A stretch of DNA of 64,000 nucleotides from Caldilineaceae bacterium bin5 (GCA_002238445.1 MPML01000002.1:124001-188000), one strand, 5' to 3'; numbered from the stretch's first letter, positions 47,196 to 57,287 are shown. The notes: generated by a model not told the origin, from the letters alone. Numbers and translations are program-made.

Positions 47196-48335
47196 TTACC
47201 GGCTTCGGCCCACGTATTGCAGGTAGCCGCGCTCGGCCAGACCGTGCCAAGCCTGAATCGCAGAACGGAAGGCGGACCATTCTTTGAAAATCGAGGCGAA
47301 GTCGGCGTCATCGGCGGCAGTCTCGTCGAACAGCTCGAAGGAGGACTCTTCGGCAGCCTGCATCACATCATCCGGGAAGGGCAGCATCGTGATGTCGGCG
47401 TCATTGATCAGGCGGCTGAGCGCTGCCGGATTCTTGGCATCGTAGCGCGCCATCATGGTTGTATTGGCGGCGTAGGCGGCGGTCTTGAGGACCTCCTGAT
47501 ACTGCTCAGGCAGCTTGTTCCACTCGTCCAGGTTGATCTGGATCTCGAGCGATGGGCCCGGCTCCCACCAACCTGGGAAGTAGTAGAAGCTGGCGGCTTT
47601 GTGAAAGCTCAGCTTTTCGTCATCGTAAGGGCCGACCCACTCGGCGGCGTCGATTGCGCCGGTCTGCAAGGCCTGGAAGATTTCTCCGCCGGGCAGCACC
47701 TGGACGGTTACGCCCAAGCGATCCATGACGCGGCCGCCGAGGCCGGGGATACGCATCTTCAACCCTTCCATGTCGGCGACTGAGTTGATCTCCTTGTTGA
47801 ACCAGCCACCCATCTGCACGCCGGTGTTGCCGGCGGGGAATTGGATGGTGTTGAACTTTTCGGCGTAAACAGCTTGCAGCATTTCGAGGCCGCCGCCTTC
47901 ATACAGCCAAGCGTCCTGCTGGCGGGAGGTAAGGCCGAAGGGCATGGCTGTGCCGAAGGCTGTGATCGGGCTCTTGCCCACGTAGTAGTAGGAGGCTGTA
48001 TGGCCGATCGGCACGGCACCCTCTTCGACGACGTTCAGCACTTCGAGTCCGGGCGCCAGCTCGCCGGCGGCGCGGGCCTCAATCTGGAACTTACCTTGCG
48101 TCATGGCTGCCACGCGCTGGGCAACCGTCTCGGCGCCGCCAAAGATGGTGTCGAGAGCCGGCGGCCAACTGGTGGCCATCTGCCATTCGATTTCGGGGAG
48201 GCTTGAATCATCTGCCACGGCGCCTTCGATCTGACCGGGCGTCATAACACCGGCCGTTTCACAGCCGGCAACGGTCAGGGCGGCTGCGCCTACCGCACCT
48301 GTTGCGGCCACTTTCAGGAATCTTCGTCGATCCAT
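47196..48335 (-). CDS. TRAP substrate-binding protein, TakP-like, copy 2
   Basis: 379 aa. Tat-like DRRRFLK and lipobox TVAGC. Same blocks as copy 1 ([31 protein letters not shown]) with identical final residues [15 protein letters not shown]. The differences cluster in the first lobe and near residue 290, which may tune specificity. AAGGAG upstream of ATG 48335. Confidence 0.9.
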   Translation of the reverse strand: MDRRRFLKVAATGAVGAAALTVAGCETAGVMTPGQIEGAVADDSSLPEIEWQMATSWPPALDTIFGGAETVAQRVAAMTQGKFQIEARAAGELAPGLEVLNVVEEGAVPIGHTASYYYVGKSPITAFGTAMPFGLTSRQQDAWLYEGGGLEMLQAVYAEKFNTIQFPAGNTGVQMGGWFNKEINSVADMEGLKMRIPGLGGRVMDRLGVTVQVLPGGEIFQALQTGAIDAAEWVGPYDDEKLSFHKAASFYYFPGWWEPGPSLEIQINLDEWNKLPEQYQEVLKTAAYAANTTMMARYDAKNPAALSRLINDADITMLPFPDDVMQAAEESSFELFDETAADDADFASIFKEWSAFRSAIQAWHGLAERGYLQYVGRSR

Positions 48336-48582
48336 TTCGATTTTCTCCTTGCGCTAAGAAATGTACAAAAAGGGTATGTGCGAAAAGCACCGTAATTGTA
48401 CTCAGGCCGGGACATTCTTACAAGAGCAGACATTTACAGGTGTCGGGTAGCAGAAGGTGGTGTGTTTTGCCGGAGAGGAGTCGGTGTCGGGCACAGTTAC
48501 TGCGTGATGTTAGTGTCGAACTCCGGGCCGAATGGCGACAGTTGCCTGAACTGCCGGAGGCAGCGCAAGTTGGATGCGGGGT

Positions 48583-49398
48583 TCAATCCACGGCGCTCCA
48601 GTCCTGGCCGTCAAGATGTGCGCCGAAGGACATATAGGCAGTGGTGCCGCCATCAACGTAGATGGTCTGGCCGGTGACGAATTCTGCGCCGTCGGAGGCG
48701 AGGAAAGCGGCTAGAGGTCCGATGTCTGCCGGTTCGCCCAAGCGGCCCCAAGGCACGGTGGCTTCGAAGATGGCGGGGTTGTAGTCGGGAATGTCCTCGT
48801 GGTAGCGGGGCACTTCGATGAGACCGGGGGCGATGGCGTTGACGCGCACTTTTTGCGGAGCCAGCTCGACTGCAAGGTGGCGAGTGAGGGCAGCGACAGC
48901 CCCTTTTGTGGCGGCGTAGACGGCGTAATCGGGGACGCCGGCGTGGGTATGTACTGACGCAAGGTTGATCACTGAACCGCCGCTGTTCTGCAGCATATAG
49001 GGCAACGCTTGTTGGGTGCAGAAAACCTGACTGCGCACGTTGATGGCGAAAAGCTTTTCGAAGTGGTCGGGGGTGATTTCGGCGATTGAGCGCGTTTCGG
49101 TCAGGCCGGCGTTGTTGACAAGTACATTGAGGCCGCCGAGGAATTCGGCGGCGGTCTTTACGACCTCAGTGCAGACTGCGGCCGATTGGGTGAAATCGCC
49201 TTGGACGGCGGCGGCTGTTCCGCCGGCTGCCTGAATCTGCGCAACTGCGGCGGCGGCGCCCTCGTCGCTGAAGGGGTAATGACAGACTACGGCTGCACCT
49301 TGACGGGCCAGTTCGAGGGCGATGCCCTGGCCGATTCCGCCGCGATCGACGCCGGTTACGAGCGCCCGTTTGCCGGCGAGGGTATCCTGGTTGCTCAT
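48583..49398 (-). CDS. Short-chain dehydrogenase/reductase
   Basis: 271 aa classical SDR. N-terminal [14 protein letters not shown] is an expanded glycine motif, NNAG is intact, and YAVYAATKG gives Tyr-x-x-x-Lys with Ser in [12 protein letters not shown] region. NAIAPGLI and YVDGGTT complete it. FabG-like oxidoreductase; substrate unknown. ATG has GGAGAAGTGAA. Confidence 0.9.
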   Translation of the reverse strand: MSNQDTLAGKRALVTGVDRGGIGQGIALELARQGAAVVCHYPFSDEGAAAAVAQIQAAGGTAAAVQGDFTQSAAVCTEVVKTAAEFLGGLNVLVNNAGLTETRSIAEITPDHFEKLFAINVRSQVFCTQQALPYMLQNSGGSVINLASVHTHAGVPDYAVYAATKGAVAALTRHLAVELAPQKVRVNAIAPGLIEVPRYHEDIPDYNPAIFEATVPWGRLGEPADIGPLAAFLASDGAEFVTGQTIYVDGGTTAYMSFGAHLDGQDWSAVD

Positions 49399-49477
49399 TT
49401 CACTTCTCCAGCTTGTGGATTGAGCGTAGAGACAAGAGGCGCGGAGGGCCCTTTCACGCCACAGTCAACCTTCATAT

Positions 49478-50308
49478 TCATGTCGGTCTTTTTTTCTCAT
49501 GTTGCTTCAGATAGGAAAGGCTCTGTCTGATACCCCCTAACGGATCGCTGCCGCCGCGAAATTCAAAGATGTAATAGACGTGCTGGGGAAGACGGTTGAG
49601 CGCGGTGAGAATGTCGGCGAGGGGCAGCACGCCCGCGCCGAGGTGGATTGGGGGATCAGAGGGAATGGCGGTTTTGTCTTTCAGATGGGCGGCGATGATG
49701 TGGCCGGACAGAGCGTTGATTGCAGCGACCACATCCTGGCCGTGGTTGGGATAGTTTCCCATGTCCAGATTGGTACGGAGGGCGGGCGAGGCCAAGCGGG
49801 TCAGGGCACCTTGGATCTCGGCCAGCGTGCCGCCTGGTGTGCGGGCATAGTTTTCGAGGGCGATGATCGTGCCTTGTGCGGCGGCGTATTCGACGGTTTG
49901 GTGGGCGCGAGCCCAGGCGGAGTCGTCGTCAGCCGGGGGCGTTTGACCAGGGAAGAAACGCACGATCGGCGCGCCCAGGGTAGCGGCGGCGTCGATGTCC
50001 TGGCGCAATTGCAGCGAGGCTGCCGCGTCGCCGAAGAGGGTGGCCTGGGTGGCGTATGTGACCAGGAGCCCAGCATCTGCGATGCGGCGGGCAGCCTCAG
50101 CAAGTTCCTCGTCGAGCCGGGGCCATGTTTCGCGCCGCAATTCGACGCCATCGGCGCCTGTTTGAAGGGCGATATCGATGACCTCCCAGACTGAGCGCTG
50201 GCCGCTCTTTAGCTCATCCTCAAACTGCATGGCAGAGATCAGAATTGGTCTATTGGAGGGTCCCGTTGCGTCCGCATCAGGGGCGGCGCGCTCTGATTGG
50301 CTGGTCAA
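49478..50308 (-). CDS. Sugar phosphate isomerase/epimerase-like TIM barrel
   Basis: 276 aa AP-endonuclease-2/xylose-isomerase-like barrel. ADGVELRRETWP carries the metal Glu, NLDMGNYPNHGQD carries the Asp/His set, and AAHLKDKT is the conserved His-x-Lys-Asp. Starts at TTG 50308 with GGAGAAG upstream. In this run of dehydrogenases it probably acts on a sugar or sugar acid. Confidence 0.84.
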   Translation of the reverse strand: MTSQSERAAPDADATGPSNRPILISAMQFEDELKSGQRSVWEVIDIALQTGADGVELRRETWPRLDEELAEAARRIADAGLLVTYATQATLFGDAAASLQLRQDIDAAATLGAPIVRFFPGQTPPADDDSAWARAHQTVEYAAAQGTIIALENYARTPGGTLAEIQGALTRLASPALRTNLDMGNYPNHGQDVVAAINALSGHIIAAHLKDKTAIPSDPPIHLGAGVLPLADILTALNRLPQHVYYIFEFRGGSDPLGGIRQSLSYLKQHEKKRPT

Positions 50309-50486
50309 GGTCGCTTCTCCCGGAGAGATGAAGGTGAGGGTGGAATACAGCCAGCCGGCTGCGGCCGGTGCAGGCGGAAGAGAGAGCGGCGCGCCGGGGC
50401 CCTATTGAAGGGAGGTCCCGGTTCGTGAAGAATCCGGCGAGTTCTCCGCAGTAGGCGGAGCCGGCGCGGCAGCTCTTGTGCTGATG

Positions 50487-50846
50487 TCAGCCTGAGGTTA
50501 TCCACTCCGGATCGGGCTGGATTGTCGGTTCCGGGGGAGGGCCGGAATCTGGGCGGCCACTGCCTTCAAGACGGCTGATGAGCTGTACGGTCATGTCGTT
50601 TTCGACGAGGCACTGGCAGGACAGACGCACGTCGGTCAGACCCTTTTCGGCCAGCTTCTCTTTTTCGGCGACGGTCATCTGCGCGGGTTCACCGGCGACG
50701 AAGGCAACGCGGCAGGTGGTGCATTTGCAGTTGCCGCCACAGGCGTGCAACTGATCGGCGGCTGCGTCTTCGACCAATGCGAGCACGAGACGTTTGCCCG
50801 CCTGCACTTCGAATGTGCCGACATTTTCAACAGTTAATTTAGGCAT
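50487..50846 (-). CDS. 2Fe-2S ferredoxin
   Basis: 119 aa plant-type ferredoxin. Cluster ligands CGGNCKCTTC plus the fourth Cys in RLSCQC. ATG 50846 follows AGGAGTTG. C-terminal tail of about 25 Pro-rich residues is unusual. Electron donor to an oxygenase or dehydrogenase; partner not clear in the window. Confidence 0.88.
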   Translation of the reverse strand: MPKLTVENVGTFEVQAGKRLVLALVEDAAADQLHACGGNCKCTTCRVAFVAGEPAQMTVAEKEKLAEKGLTDVRLSCQCLVENDMTVQLISRLEGSGRPDSGPPPEPTIQPDPEWITSG

Positions 50847-51020
50847 GGAATTCAACTCCTGTACATAAATGGATTCGGATTTAGAGCACGATATCATTTC
50901 GGCGCTGGCCGTTGCTGGCTGCGGCCGTCACTAACTGCGTTATCGTAGGGGACACAGGCCAGATGTGGGCCAAGGTGCATGGCTCAGCGACCGCGATGTG
51001 TAAACTGTTGCTTCATTTTC

Positions 51021-52463
51021 TCACACTTTGTGCACGAACACGAAGAGCAGGTCATTGACGTTGGTCTGGGTCGGGCCGGTGCGAAGCAGGTCGGCGGCGG
51101 CGCGGAGGTAGGGATAGGCATCGTGGCGGCGGAGGTGATCGGCGGCGGCGAGGCCGGCACGCTCGCCTCTAGCAATGGTGCCACTGTCGGCGATACCGCC
51201 GGCGCTATTGGTTGGGCCGTCGGTGCCGTCGGTGGCCAGGGAAACGACTGTCAAACCGGGGTGATGCTGCAGCGAGATGGCGGCGGCGAGGGCGAGCTCC
51301 TGGTTGCGGCCGCCCTGGCCGGGATTGTCACCGAGGCTGACGGTAGTTTCGCCGCCGAGGATGAGACAGGCGGGCACGGGAACGGGCTGTCCGCTGTCCT
51401 GCACTTCGCGGCCCAGGCCGACGAGCACTTTTGCGACTTCAGCGGCCTCGCCCTCGACGTATGTCGAGAGCAGGGTGGTATTGTAGCCAAGTTCGGCGGC
51501 CTTGGCCACAGCTGCGTTTGCGGCGGTGCGGTTGTCGGCGACGACGAGCGTCTTGCTGTTGGTGAAGACAGGATCGTGTGGTTTGGGCGTGTCGGGAATG
51601 TCACCGGCGAGCCCAGCTTGCAGGCGGTTGCGTACGGCATCTGACAGGGCAGGAGCCAGCGCATATTTTTCGACGATTGCCCAGGCATCGGCCCAGGTGC
51701 TTTCGTCGGGAACGGTAGGCCCGCTGGCGATAACGTCGAGGGGGCTGCCGATGACATCGCTGAGAGCGAGAGTCAGGAGAGTAGCCGGCGCGGCGGCCCG
51801 TGCAAGCTGGCCGCCTTTTACGGCGCTGGCGTGTTTGCGGAGGCAGTTCATCTCGTTGATGGTTGCGCCGCAGGCCAGGAGGGCGTCGGTCATGGTTTGC
51901 AGGTCGGCCAGGGTGAGTGCCGGATATGTTTGCCCGGTGCTGCCAGCTGATTCTGCGGCGGGAGCTACCAGGAGGGCGGAGCCGCCACCGGAGAGCAGGG
52001 CTATTACTAGGTCGTCGGCATTGGCCTGTTCAACCAGTGCAAGCATCTCTTTGCCGGCGAGGACGCCGGCTTCGTCGGGCAGAGGGTGACTGGCCTCTAC
52101 GACGCGAATAAGGGAAGGAGGGGCGGACGGGTCGGCAGGCTGGCCATGGTCGTACTTTGTGACGGCCAGCCCGCTGCTGATGCGATCATGGAGTAGGGCT
52201 TCGACGGCGCTGGACATCGGCGCGGCGGCTTTGCCGGCGGCGACGACGAAGATGCGGCGGTACCGGCGCAGGTCGTAGGTTAAAGCGGACGTCACTGGGT
52301 GCCCGGAAGGGTCGGTGACGGTCAGGACATCGTCTTGGCGCTGGAGGACGTTTTGCACGGCGGCAAAGGGGTCGACGGCATCGAGCGCGGCGTCGAGGAC
52401 GGCGAGGATAGGGCGGCGGTGGGCCGGGTCGGGCTGGAGGATGGAGGTGTCGAAGCGGGTCAT
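51021..52463 (-). CDS. Glycerate 2-kinase (GckA/TtuD, DUF4147)
   Basis: 480 aa. VAAGKAA near residue 80, ALLSGGGSALL, KGGQLARAA and GGETTV with GQGGRNQELAL are the DUF4147/MOFRL motifs. Phosphorylates glycerate at the 2-position. ATG 52463 (MTRFDTS) chosen over GTG 52508. Links the adjacent sugar-acid enzymes to glycolysis. Confidence 0.9.
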   Translation of the reverse strand: MTRFDTSILQPDPAHRRPILAVLDAALDAVDPFAAVQNVLQRQDDVLTVTDPSGHPVTSALTYDLRRYRRIFVVAAGKAAAPMSSAVEALLHDRISSGLAVTKYDHGQPADPSAPPSLIRVVEASHPLPDEAGVLAGKEMLALVEQANADDLVIALLSGGGSALLVAPAAESAGSTGQTYPALTLADLQTMTDALLACGATINEMNCLRKHASAVKGGQLARAAAPATLLTLALSDVIGSPLDVIASGPTVPDESTWADAWAIVEKYALAPALSDAVRNRLQAGLAGDIPDTPKPHDPVFTNSKTLVVADNRTAANAAVAKAAELGYNTTLLSTYVEGEAAEVAKVLVGLGREVQDSGQPVPVPACLILGGETTVSLGDNPGQGGRNQELALAAAISLQHHPGLTVVSLATDGTDGPTNSAGGIADSGTIARGERAGLAAADHLRRHDAYPYLRAAADLLRTGPTQTNVNDLLFVFVHKV

Positions 52464-52552
52464 ACTGTCCAGTAAATGCTTGTCAGGGACACAACACAAC
52501 AATTGCACAGTGCTGCGTTAGATGAAGGCTAATTGCTTCTGTTGGGCAGTTG

Positions 52553-52585
52553 GGGTATTCGCGGTGCGCTCGCGAATACCCTTTT
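52553..52585 (+). terminator. Hairpin with short T-tract
   Basis: GGGTATTCGCG (52553-52563), loop GTGCGCT, CGCGAATACCC (52571-52581), TTTT. The T-tract is on the plus strand only, although both flanking genes are on minus, so it may protect the 3' end of the propeller mRNA or be read from the opposite side. Confidence 0.55.
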
Positions 52586-52649
52586 ATTGTCGTTCTATGC
52601 ACGCCAGGACAACGAGAGGCGTCGATAAATTGGCGGAATATGTCCCCAA

Positions 52650-53510
52650 TCACAGGCGGCGGAACTTCTGGAGGCCGTCGTCGACCTGGACCTGGCCGAC
52701 GTAGAGGTCGCCGTGGGAGTCGGCCCAGATGCCGTGGGGACAGGCTTTGAACTCGCCGGGTTTGTCGCTGGGCCGGGCTCCGCCCCAGTGGCTGATCAGT
52801 TCGCCGTCGAGGGTCCAGACGCTGACGCGTTGCTCCAGCTCGGCGACGTATACGACTTCGCCATCGGGGTCGAAGTAGATAGTGTCTGGTTTGAGCAGGC
52901 CGGTACGCTCTTCGAGGAAGTTGCCGTCGGTGTCGAAGAGTTGGATGCGGTCATTGGTGCGGTCACAGACCCATACGCGATCGTCTTTGTCCAGGCGAAC
53001 GCAGTGGGAGAGGGTGAACTGGCTGGGCCCTTCTCCCCAGTCGCCCCAGGAGAGGATGTGTTCGCCGGCGGCTGAATACTTATGCACGCGGGCGTTGTCG
53101 TAGCCGTCGGAGATAAACAGGTCGCCGTTGGAGGCTACGCCAAGATCGGTGGGCAGCCGGAACGGGTCGCCGGGCGCGCCTTCCTGGCCGGGCACGCCGA
53201 TCGTCATGACCAGCTCGCCCTGGGCGTTGAACTTGAAGATGCAGTGGGTCTCACGCTCGGTACACCAGACGTTGTCTTCGCTGTCGATGAAGATGCCATG
53301 CGCATCCTCTATGACTTCTTCGCCCCAGGAGGCGAGGAAGTTGCCGTCGCGGTCGAAGACGACGAGAGGATGTTCGCTACGCGAATAGATAAAGACGCGG
53401 TCCTGGGAGTCGCAGGCGACCGCGGCTACCCAGCCGAACTGCCAACCTTCTGGTAGTTTGGCCCAGTTTTCCACTACTTCGTACTGATAGGTGCCGGTTC
53501 CGAACGGCAT
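52650..53510 (-). CDS. NHL-repeat beta-propeller protein
   Basis: 286 aa with six blade-like repeats ending in patterns such as DGNFLASWG, GEHILSWGDWG and DGELISHWGG, typical of NHL/6-bladed propellers (peptidyl-alpha-hydroxyglycine lyase-like). GIFIDSEDNVWCTERETHCIFKF shows the common pattern. No signal peptide. Function unknown; often sits with sugar-acid genes. ATG has GGAGATTGCC. Confidence 0.8.
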   Translation of the reverse strand: MPFGTGTYQYEVVENWAKLPEGWQFGWVAAVACDSQDRVFIYSRSEHPLVVFDRDGNFLASWGEEVIEDAHGIFIDSEDNVWCTERETHCIFKFNAQGELVMTIGVPGQEGAPGDPFRLPTDLGVASNGDLFISDGYDNARVHKYSAAGEHILSWGDWGEGPSQFTLSHCVRLDKDDRVWVCDRTNDRIQLFDTDGNFLEERTGLLKPDTIYFDPDGEVVYVAELEQRVSVWTLDGELISHWGGARPSDKPGEFKACPHGIWADSHGDLYVGQVQVDDGLQKFRRL

Positions 53511-53722
53511 GGCAATCTCCTTTGCCTGGTTGAGTCCCGCCGCGAGTGCGGAGTGGAATTAGATTCCTGTGAAAGAAAAACTGATTGATCCGCGAGGTCA
53601 CGCGAAGAGGCGCGAAGAACACCAGAGGGGTATCGGGTTTTCTTGGCGTGACTGCGCGGCCCTTTGCGAAATAGCCGCACAATGCACCCGCAAATCGCTG
53701 TTCTGACGGACGTCAAAGGGCT

Positions 53723-54781
53723 CTAATCGTCCCATGCTTTGACGGCGATCTTTATTACTTGCTCATCTCCGAGGCGATAGGTGCCGTCGAGGGCGTGGAA
53801 GCCGTCGCCCACGCGATCGAGTGGCAGTTTGTGGCTTACCATGTCGCCATAGGGGAATTCGTTTTTCTCGAGAATGGGCAGGCCGCGCACGAAGTGCTCG
53901 TAGGTGCTACCCCAGACGGCCTCGAGGGTCAGATTCTTGCGCATGAGGAGCTGGTTGATATTGAAATCGATGGAGCCCATATCGACGAAATGGCCGACCT
54001 CCACGTAAGTACCGCTGTGACGCAGGTAGCCCAACCCTTCAGGCGTAGCGGCAAGGAATCCGGAGCATTCGAATACAATGTCTGCGCCCCGCTTCATCGG
54101 TGTGTGCCAGTAGACCTGCTCGGTGCGTTCTTCAACGCTGGTAACCTCTTCGATGTTAATGGTGACATCGGCGCCGAATTCCTTGGCCAGCTCAAGGCGT
54201 CTGGCGGGGCCGCCGACGACGATGATCTGGGCAGCTCCCATCTGTTTGGCGCAGAGGAGGGTTACGAGTCCAATGGCGCCGCTGCCCTGGACGACGACGG
54301 TATCACCCAACTGCACTTTGCCGCGCATGGCGGCGTGAACGCCGATGGTATAGGGTTCGGTCAGCACGGCGACCTCGGGCGTGCAGTCGGTTTTGAGCAT
54401 GCAGGTATTCTCGAAGCCCAGGTAGATGTAGTCGGCGAATCCGCCGTAGAAGTGGGGGGCGATGTCGGGGGTATCGTAGAAGCCATAAGCGCCGTAGCCG
54501 CCTGTGCCCGGGGAGAAGATGACGCGGTCGCCTTCTTCCAAGGGGCGGCCGATGTAGTCTTTGGCACCGCCGGCGCCGATGGCCTCGATAACGCCAACAT
54601 TTTCGTGGCCCATGACCAATTCGCCCTCTATACCGTTCTGCCAGTAGTGCAGGTCCGTTCCGCAGATACCGGCCAGTTCCTGGCGCAGGAGCACTTTGCC
54701 TGGTTCAGGGTCGTGTACGGGATATTCGCGGATTTCGAAGTCCTGTCCTTGGACGATGACCGCCCGTCCAGTTTTTGCCAT
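53723..54781 (-). CDS. Zinc-binding alcohol dehydrogenase (MDR)
   Basis: 352 aa medium-chain dehydrogenase. Catalytic-zinc ligands Cys40 (GICGTDLHY) and His59/Glu60 (GHENVG). NAD fold GSGAIGLV. The four structural-zinc Cys of the classical ADH are missing where they should fall (about 95-115 reads SPGTGGYGAYGFYDTPD). ATG has CAGGAGAAAATAAC. Probably a polyol/sugar dehydrogenase of the minus-strand block. Confidence 0.88.
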   Translation of the reverse strand: MAKTGRAVIVQGQDFEIREYPVHDPEPGKVLLRQELAGICGTDLHYWQNGIEGELVMGHENVGVIEAIGAGGAKDYIGRPLEEGDRVIFSPGTGGYGAYGFYDTPDIAPHFYGGFADYIYLGFENTCMLKTDCTPEVAVLTEPYTIGVHAAMRGKVQLGDTVVVQGSGAIGLVTLLCAKQMGAAQIIVVGGPARRLELAKEFGADVTINIEEVTSVEERTEQVYWHTPMKRGADIVFECSGFLAATPEGLGYLRHSGTYVEVGHFVDMGSIDFNINQLLMRKNLTLEAVWGSTYEHFVRGLPILEKNEFPYGDMVSHKLPLDRVGDGFHALDGTYRLGDEQVIKIAVKAWDD

Positions 54782-55050
54782 GTTATTTTCTCCTGCTATT
54801 GGTTGTGTGAGCCTGGGTCGCCCGGTTGGTTCCTCCGCAGTCGAGGAGCAGCGCGGGCAGGGGTCTTATGGAGGTAGGGTAGTTTGATGGTTGGACGAAC
54901 TGTCGTGATGGCGCCGACTGGGTTGGACAACGCCGATGGTTTTGGGGGGTAGTATACTACAGCCGTTGGTCGAGCGATAGTATTTTGAAGGGGTCGTGTG
55001 GCCAGAAATCGGGGGGAGCTTAGGGTGGCGGGGCTCCGCTGGCACTGGTG

Positions 55051-55634
55051 TGCTTGTACGAGCGTTTACGAGAGATCACGAGCGTTTTACGAGAGATTGG
55101 GTGCGTTGTCTGAATCAGAATTTGCTGGATTTTTCGGGATTTTCGGGATGGTGGCGTCCCATGCTGTCACACGTGCGCTTGTATGAGCGTTTATGAGAGA
55201 TCACGAGCGTTTCACTAGAGATTACGAGCGGTTGTCTGAACTGTGATTTTTGGGATTTGGAGGATGCGCTGTGATTTGCGAGGCAAGGACTGGTTCAAGC
55301 AGATTTTGCAGGATGCGGCGTCCTCGTTGAGACGCGTGCGCTTGTATGAGCGTTTGTCTGAACTGTGATTTTTGGGATTTGGAGGATGCGCTGTGATTTG
55401 CGAGGCGAGGACTGGCTCAAGCAGAATTTGCACGATGCGGCGTCCTCGTTGAGACGCGTGCGCTTGTATGAGCGTCGGTCTGAACTGTGATTTCTGGGAT
55501 TTGGAGGATGGGCTGTGATTTGCGAGGCAAGGACTGGCTCAAGCAGAATTTGCACGATGCGGCGTCCTCGTTGAGACGCGTGCGCTTGTATGAGCGTTTA
55601 CGAGAGATTACAAGCGTTTCACGAGAGATTGAGA
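55051..55634 (+). repeat. 122-bp tandem repeat array
   Basis: Five anchors CTTGTA(T/C)GAGCG at 55053, 55178, 55341, 55463 and 55585; the last three periods are 163, 122 and 122 bp. Three near-identical units contain GTCTGAACTGTGATTT, then TTGGGATTTGGAGGATGCGC. Between units are short CGAGCGTTTACGAGAGAT subrepeats. No coding frame is supported across it. Confidence 0.85.
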
Positions 55635-56107
55635 CTGGTCTTTAACGCTTGAAGGACAGGCGGCCGACGTTGGTCTAATAGGTTGCGTCAGCCTGGCTGG
55701 GCGCGTGGCCAAAGGGCCAACTTCGGTTTCAGAAGTGCGCATACTGGAGTGCTACGTGTCGTGAACGGTTGTGCCGGATTCCTGTCCTGTCAGCGGCGTT
55801 GCTCTTGCTTGGGGCTATCGAGAACCAAGATATATCATTTTACCGTTAGTAGCCGTTCAGGAATGGGGGCGCCGATTTATCGTCACTTGTAGCACATTTA
55901 ATCAAGGTTTTCTGGTGAGTTGCGACTTCGGGGTAGAAAGAACATTTTGAAATTTGGGGAAATACTTATTGTGTTCGGGGAGATACACGGGGACCTGTGG
56001 ATTGGTACTCTGCAATGTGCCAAAGCTGAGATGGAACCTGGCGTAAGGGCGCGTGTTACAATGGAGCTTGGCTGGTTAACGAGTCGAAGACATGCGGGAG
56101 TAGCAAA
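55635..56107. other. Non-coding stretch after the tandem array
   Basis: About 470 bp with no supported gene; short frames here have no ribosome site. The start of the 56108 gene may lie in its transcript. Confidence 0.5.
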
Positions 56108-56374
56108 GTGTCCGGATCTGAGAGAGAGTGGGCCGCAAGGGGCGGGCCGGCGACGGGGACGGCGCAGGCGGGGCGAGAGCAGGCCGAATTTGCTTCGGAA
56201 AGGGAGGCGCGGCGTTCTCGGTTGCAGGCAGAGAAGGCGCGCATGCAGCGAGAGATTAGCACCTATCCTACGCCGATAGCGGGCTGTGACGAGCAGTTCA
56301 ATTATCTGCTGGAGCGGTACTCACAGGTGCGGCGGGCGTTGGCGAGGTTGATGGAGGCGGAACAGGCAGGCTAA
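56108..56374 (+). CDS. Small coiled-coil protein of unknown function
   Basis: 88 aa from a GTG start with GGGAG 7 nt upstream. The middle (EREARRSRLQAEKARMQREI) is a charged coiled coil; the C-terminus is helical with a conserved-looking DEQFNYLLERYSQVRRALARL. No family known. It could be a chance frame but the ribosome site and coherent amphipathic pattern favour a gene. Confidence 0.5.
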   Translation: MSGSEREWAARGGPATGTAQAGREQAEFASEREARRSRLQAEKARMQREISTYPTPIAGCDEQFNYLLERYSQVRRALARLMEAEQAG

Positions 56375-56588
56375 CGCCAGAGTAGAGGGGCGGGAACGAT
56401 GGGGAGCACGCCCGGACCGGAAGGAAAGGCGGTATGAGCAGGTCAGGGCGTAACGTTCGTCAATGCGGGTCGCGTATATAACCGCAACATTTTTGGTGCA
56501 GTAGGGGAAGAAGGAATGTGATTTGTGGATGAGGCGGGGACCAGTTTGAGAGTTTACCCCACTCGCCCATCCTGGCAAACCGCCAGAG

Positions 56589-57287
56589 TCACTCCAGTTG
56601 ACGGATAACCGAAACGACTTTGCCCTTGACACTCACATCGGCGGCGGGCAGGAACATCTCCGGGTAGCTGGCGTTCGCCGGGCGCAGGCGTACTTGATCC
56701 CCTTCCAGATAGAAATGCTTGAGGGTTGTTTCGTTCTGGTTGTCGATCCAAGCGGCGACCATTTCACCGTTTTCGGCTCGCTCCTGGTGTCGGAGGATGA
56801 CAATGTCCCCGTCGAGGACGCTGGCGTCGATCATGGAATCGCCCTGGACGCGCAAAGCATAGAGCTCGGCGGGATTGCGGAAGAGCGATTCGTTGAGTTC
56901 GAGCCATTCGTCGGCGCTGAAGTGGTCTGTAGTTTCGACCTGAATCGGCTCACCGGCGGCGATGTAGCCCAGCACGGGTACCTGGAAGAAGTTGAAGGAG
57001 GAACCATCGTTTCCGGCGCCGGCGTCAGTAACAGGTGCGCCGGCCAGGTCTTCGGCAAGCCCTACTTCCTGCAGGCGGGCCCAGTCGAGACTCAAGCCAC
57101 GGCTGACCTCTTTGTCGCGCTTTATCAGTTCATCTCGTTCCAGTTTGGTCAGATTGTACTTGACTACGGAAGTGCTTGAGATTCCGCAGGCAGCTCCGAT
57201 TTGGCGGATGGTGGGTGGGTAGTTATTGCCTTGGACAAATTCGGCAATGAAGGCGAGCATTTTCTTTTGGCGTTCGGAGAGTTTCAT
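56589..57287 (-). CDS. lexA: LexA repressor
   Basis: 232 aa. N-terminal wHTH (MLAFIAEFVQGNNYPPTIRQ, GISSTSVVKYNLTKL). Cleavage bond Ala111-Gly112 in GYIAAGEP, catalytic Ser151 (GDSMID) and Lys190 (ETTLKHF): a complete self-cleaving SOS repressor. A consensus promoter and an inverted-repeat operator candidate lie upstream. Confidence 0.93.
   Translation of the reverse strand: MKLSERQKKMLAFIAEFVQGNNYPPTIRQIGAACGISSTSVVKYNLTKLERDELIKRDKEVSRGLSLDWARLQEVGLAEDLAGAPVTDAGAGNDGSSFNFFQVPVLGYIAAGEPIQVETTDHFSADEWLELNESLFRNPAELYALRVQGDSMIDASVLDGDIVILRHQERAENGEMVAAWIDNQNETTLKHFYLEGDQVRLRPANASYPEMFLPAADVSVKGKVVSVIRQLE

Noticed and set aside
53759-54877. 372-residue plus-strand frame over the MDR gene
   Set aside because: Antisense artefact of a GC-biased gene; no domain recognised.
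55051-55634. Tandem array as CRISPR
   Set aside because: Units are contiguous and 122 bp long with no unique spacers, and no cas gene is nearby.
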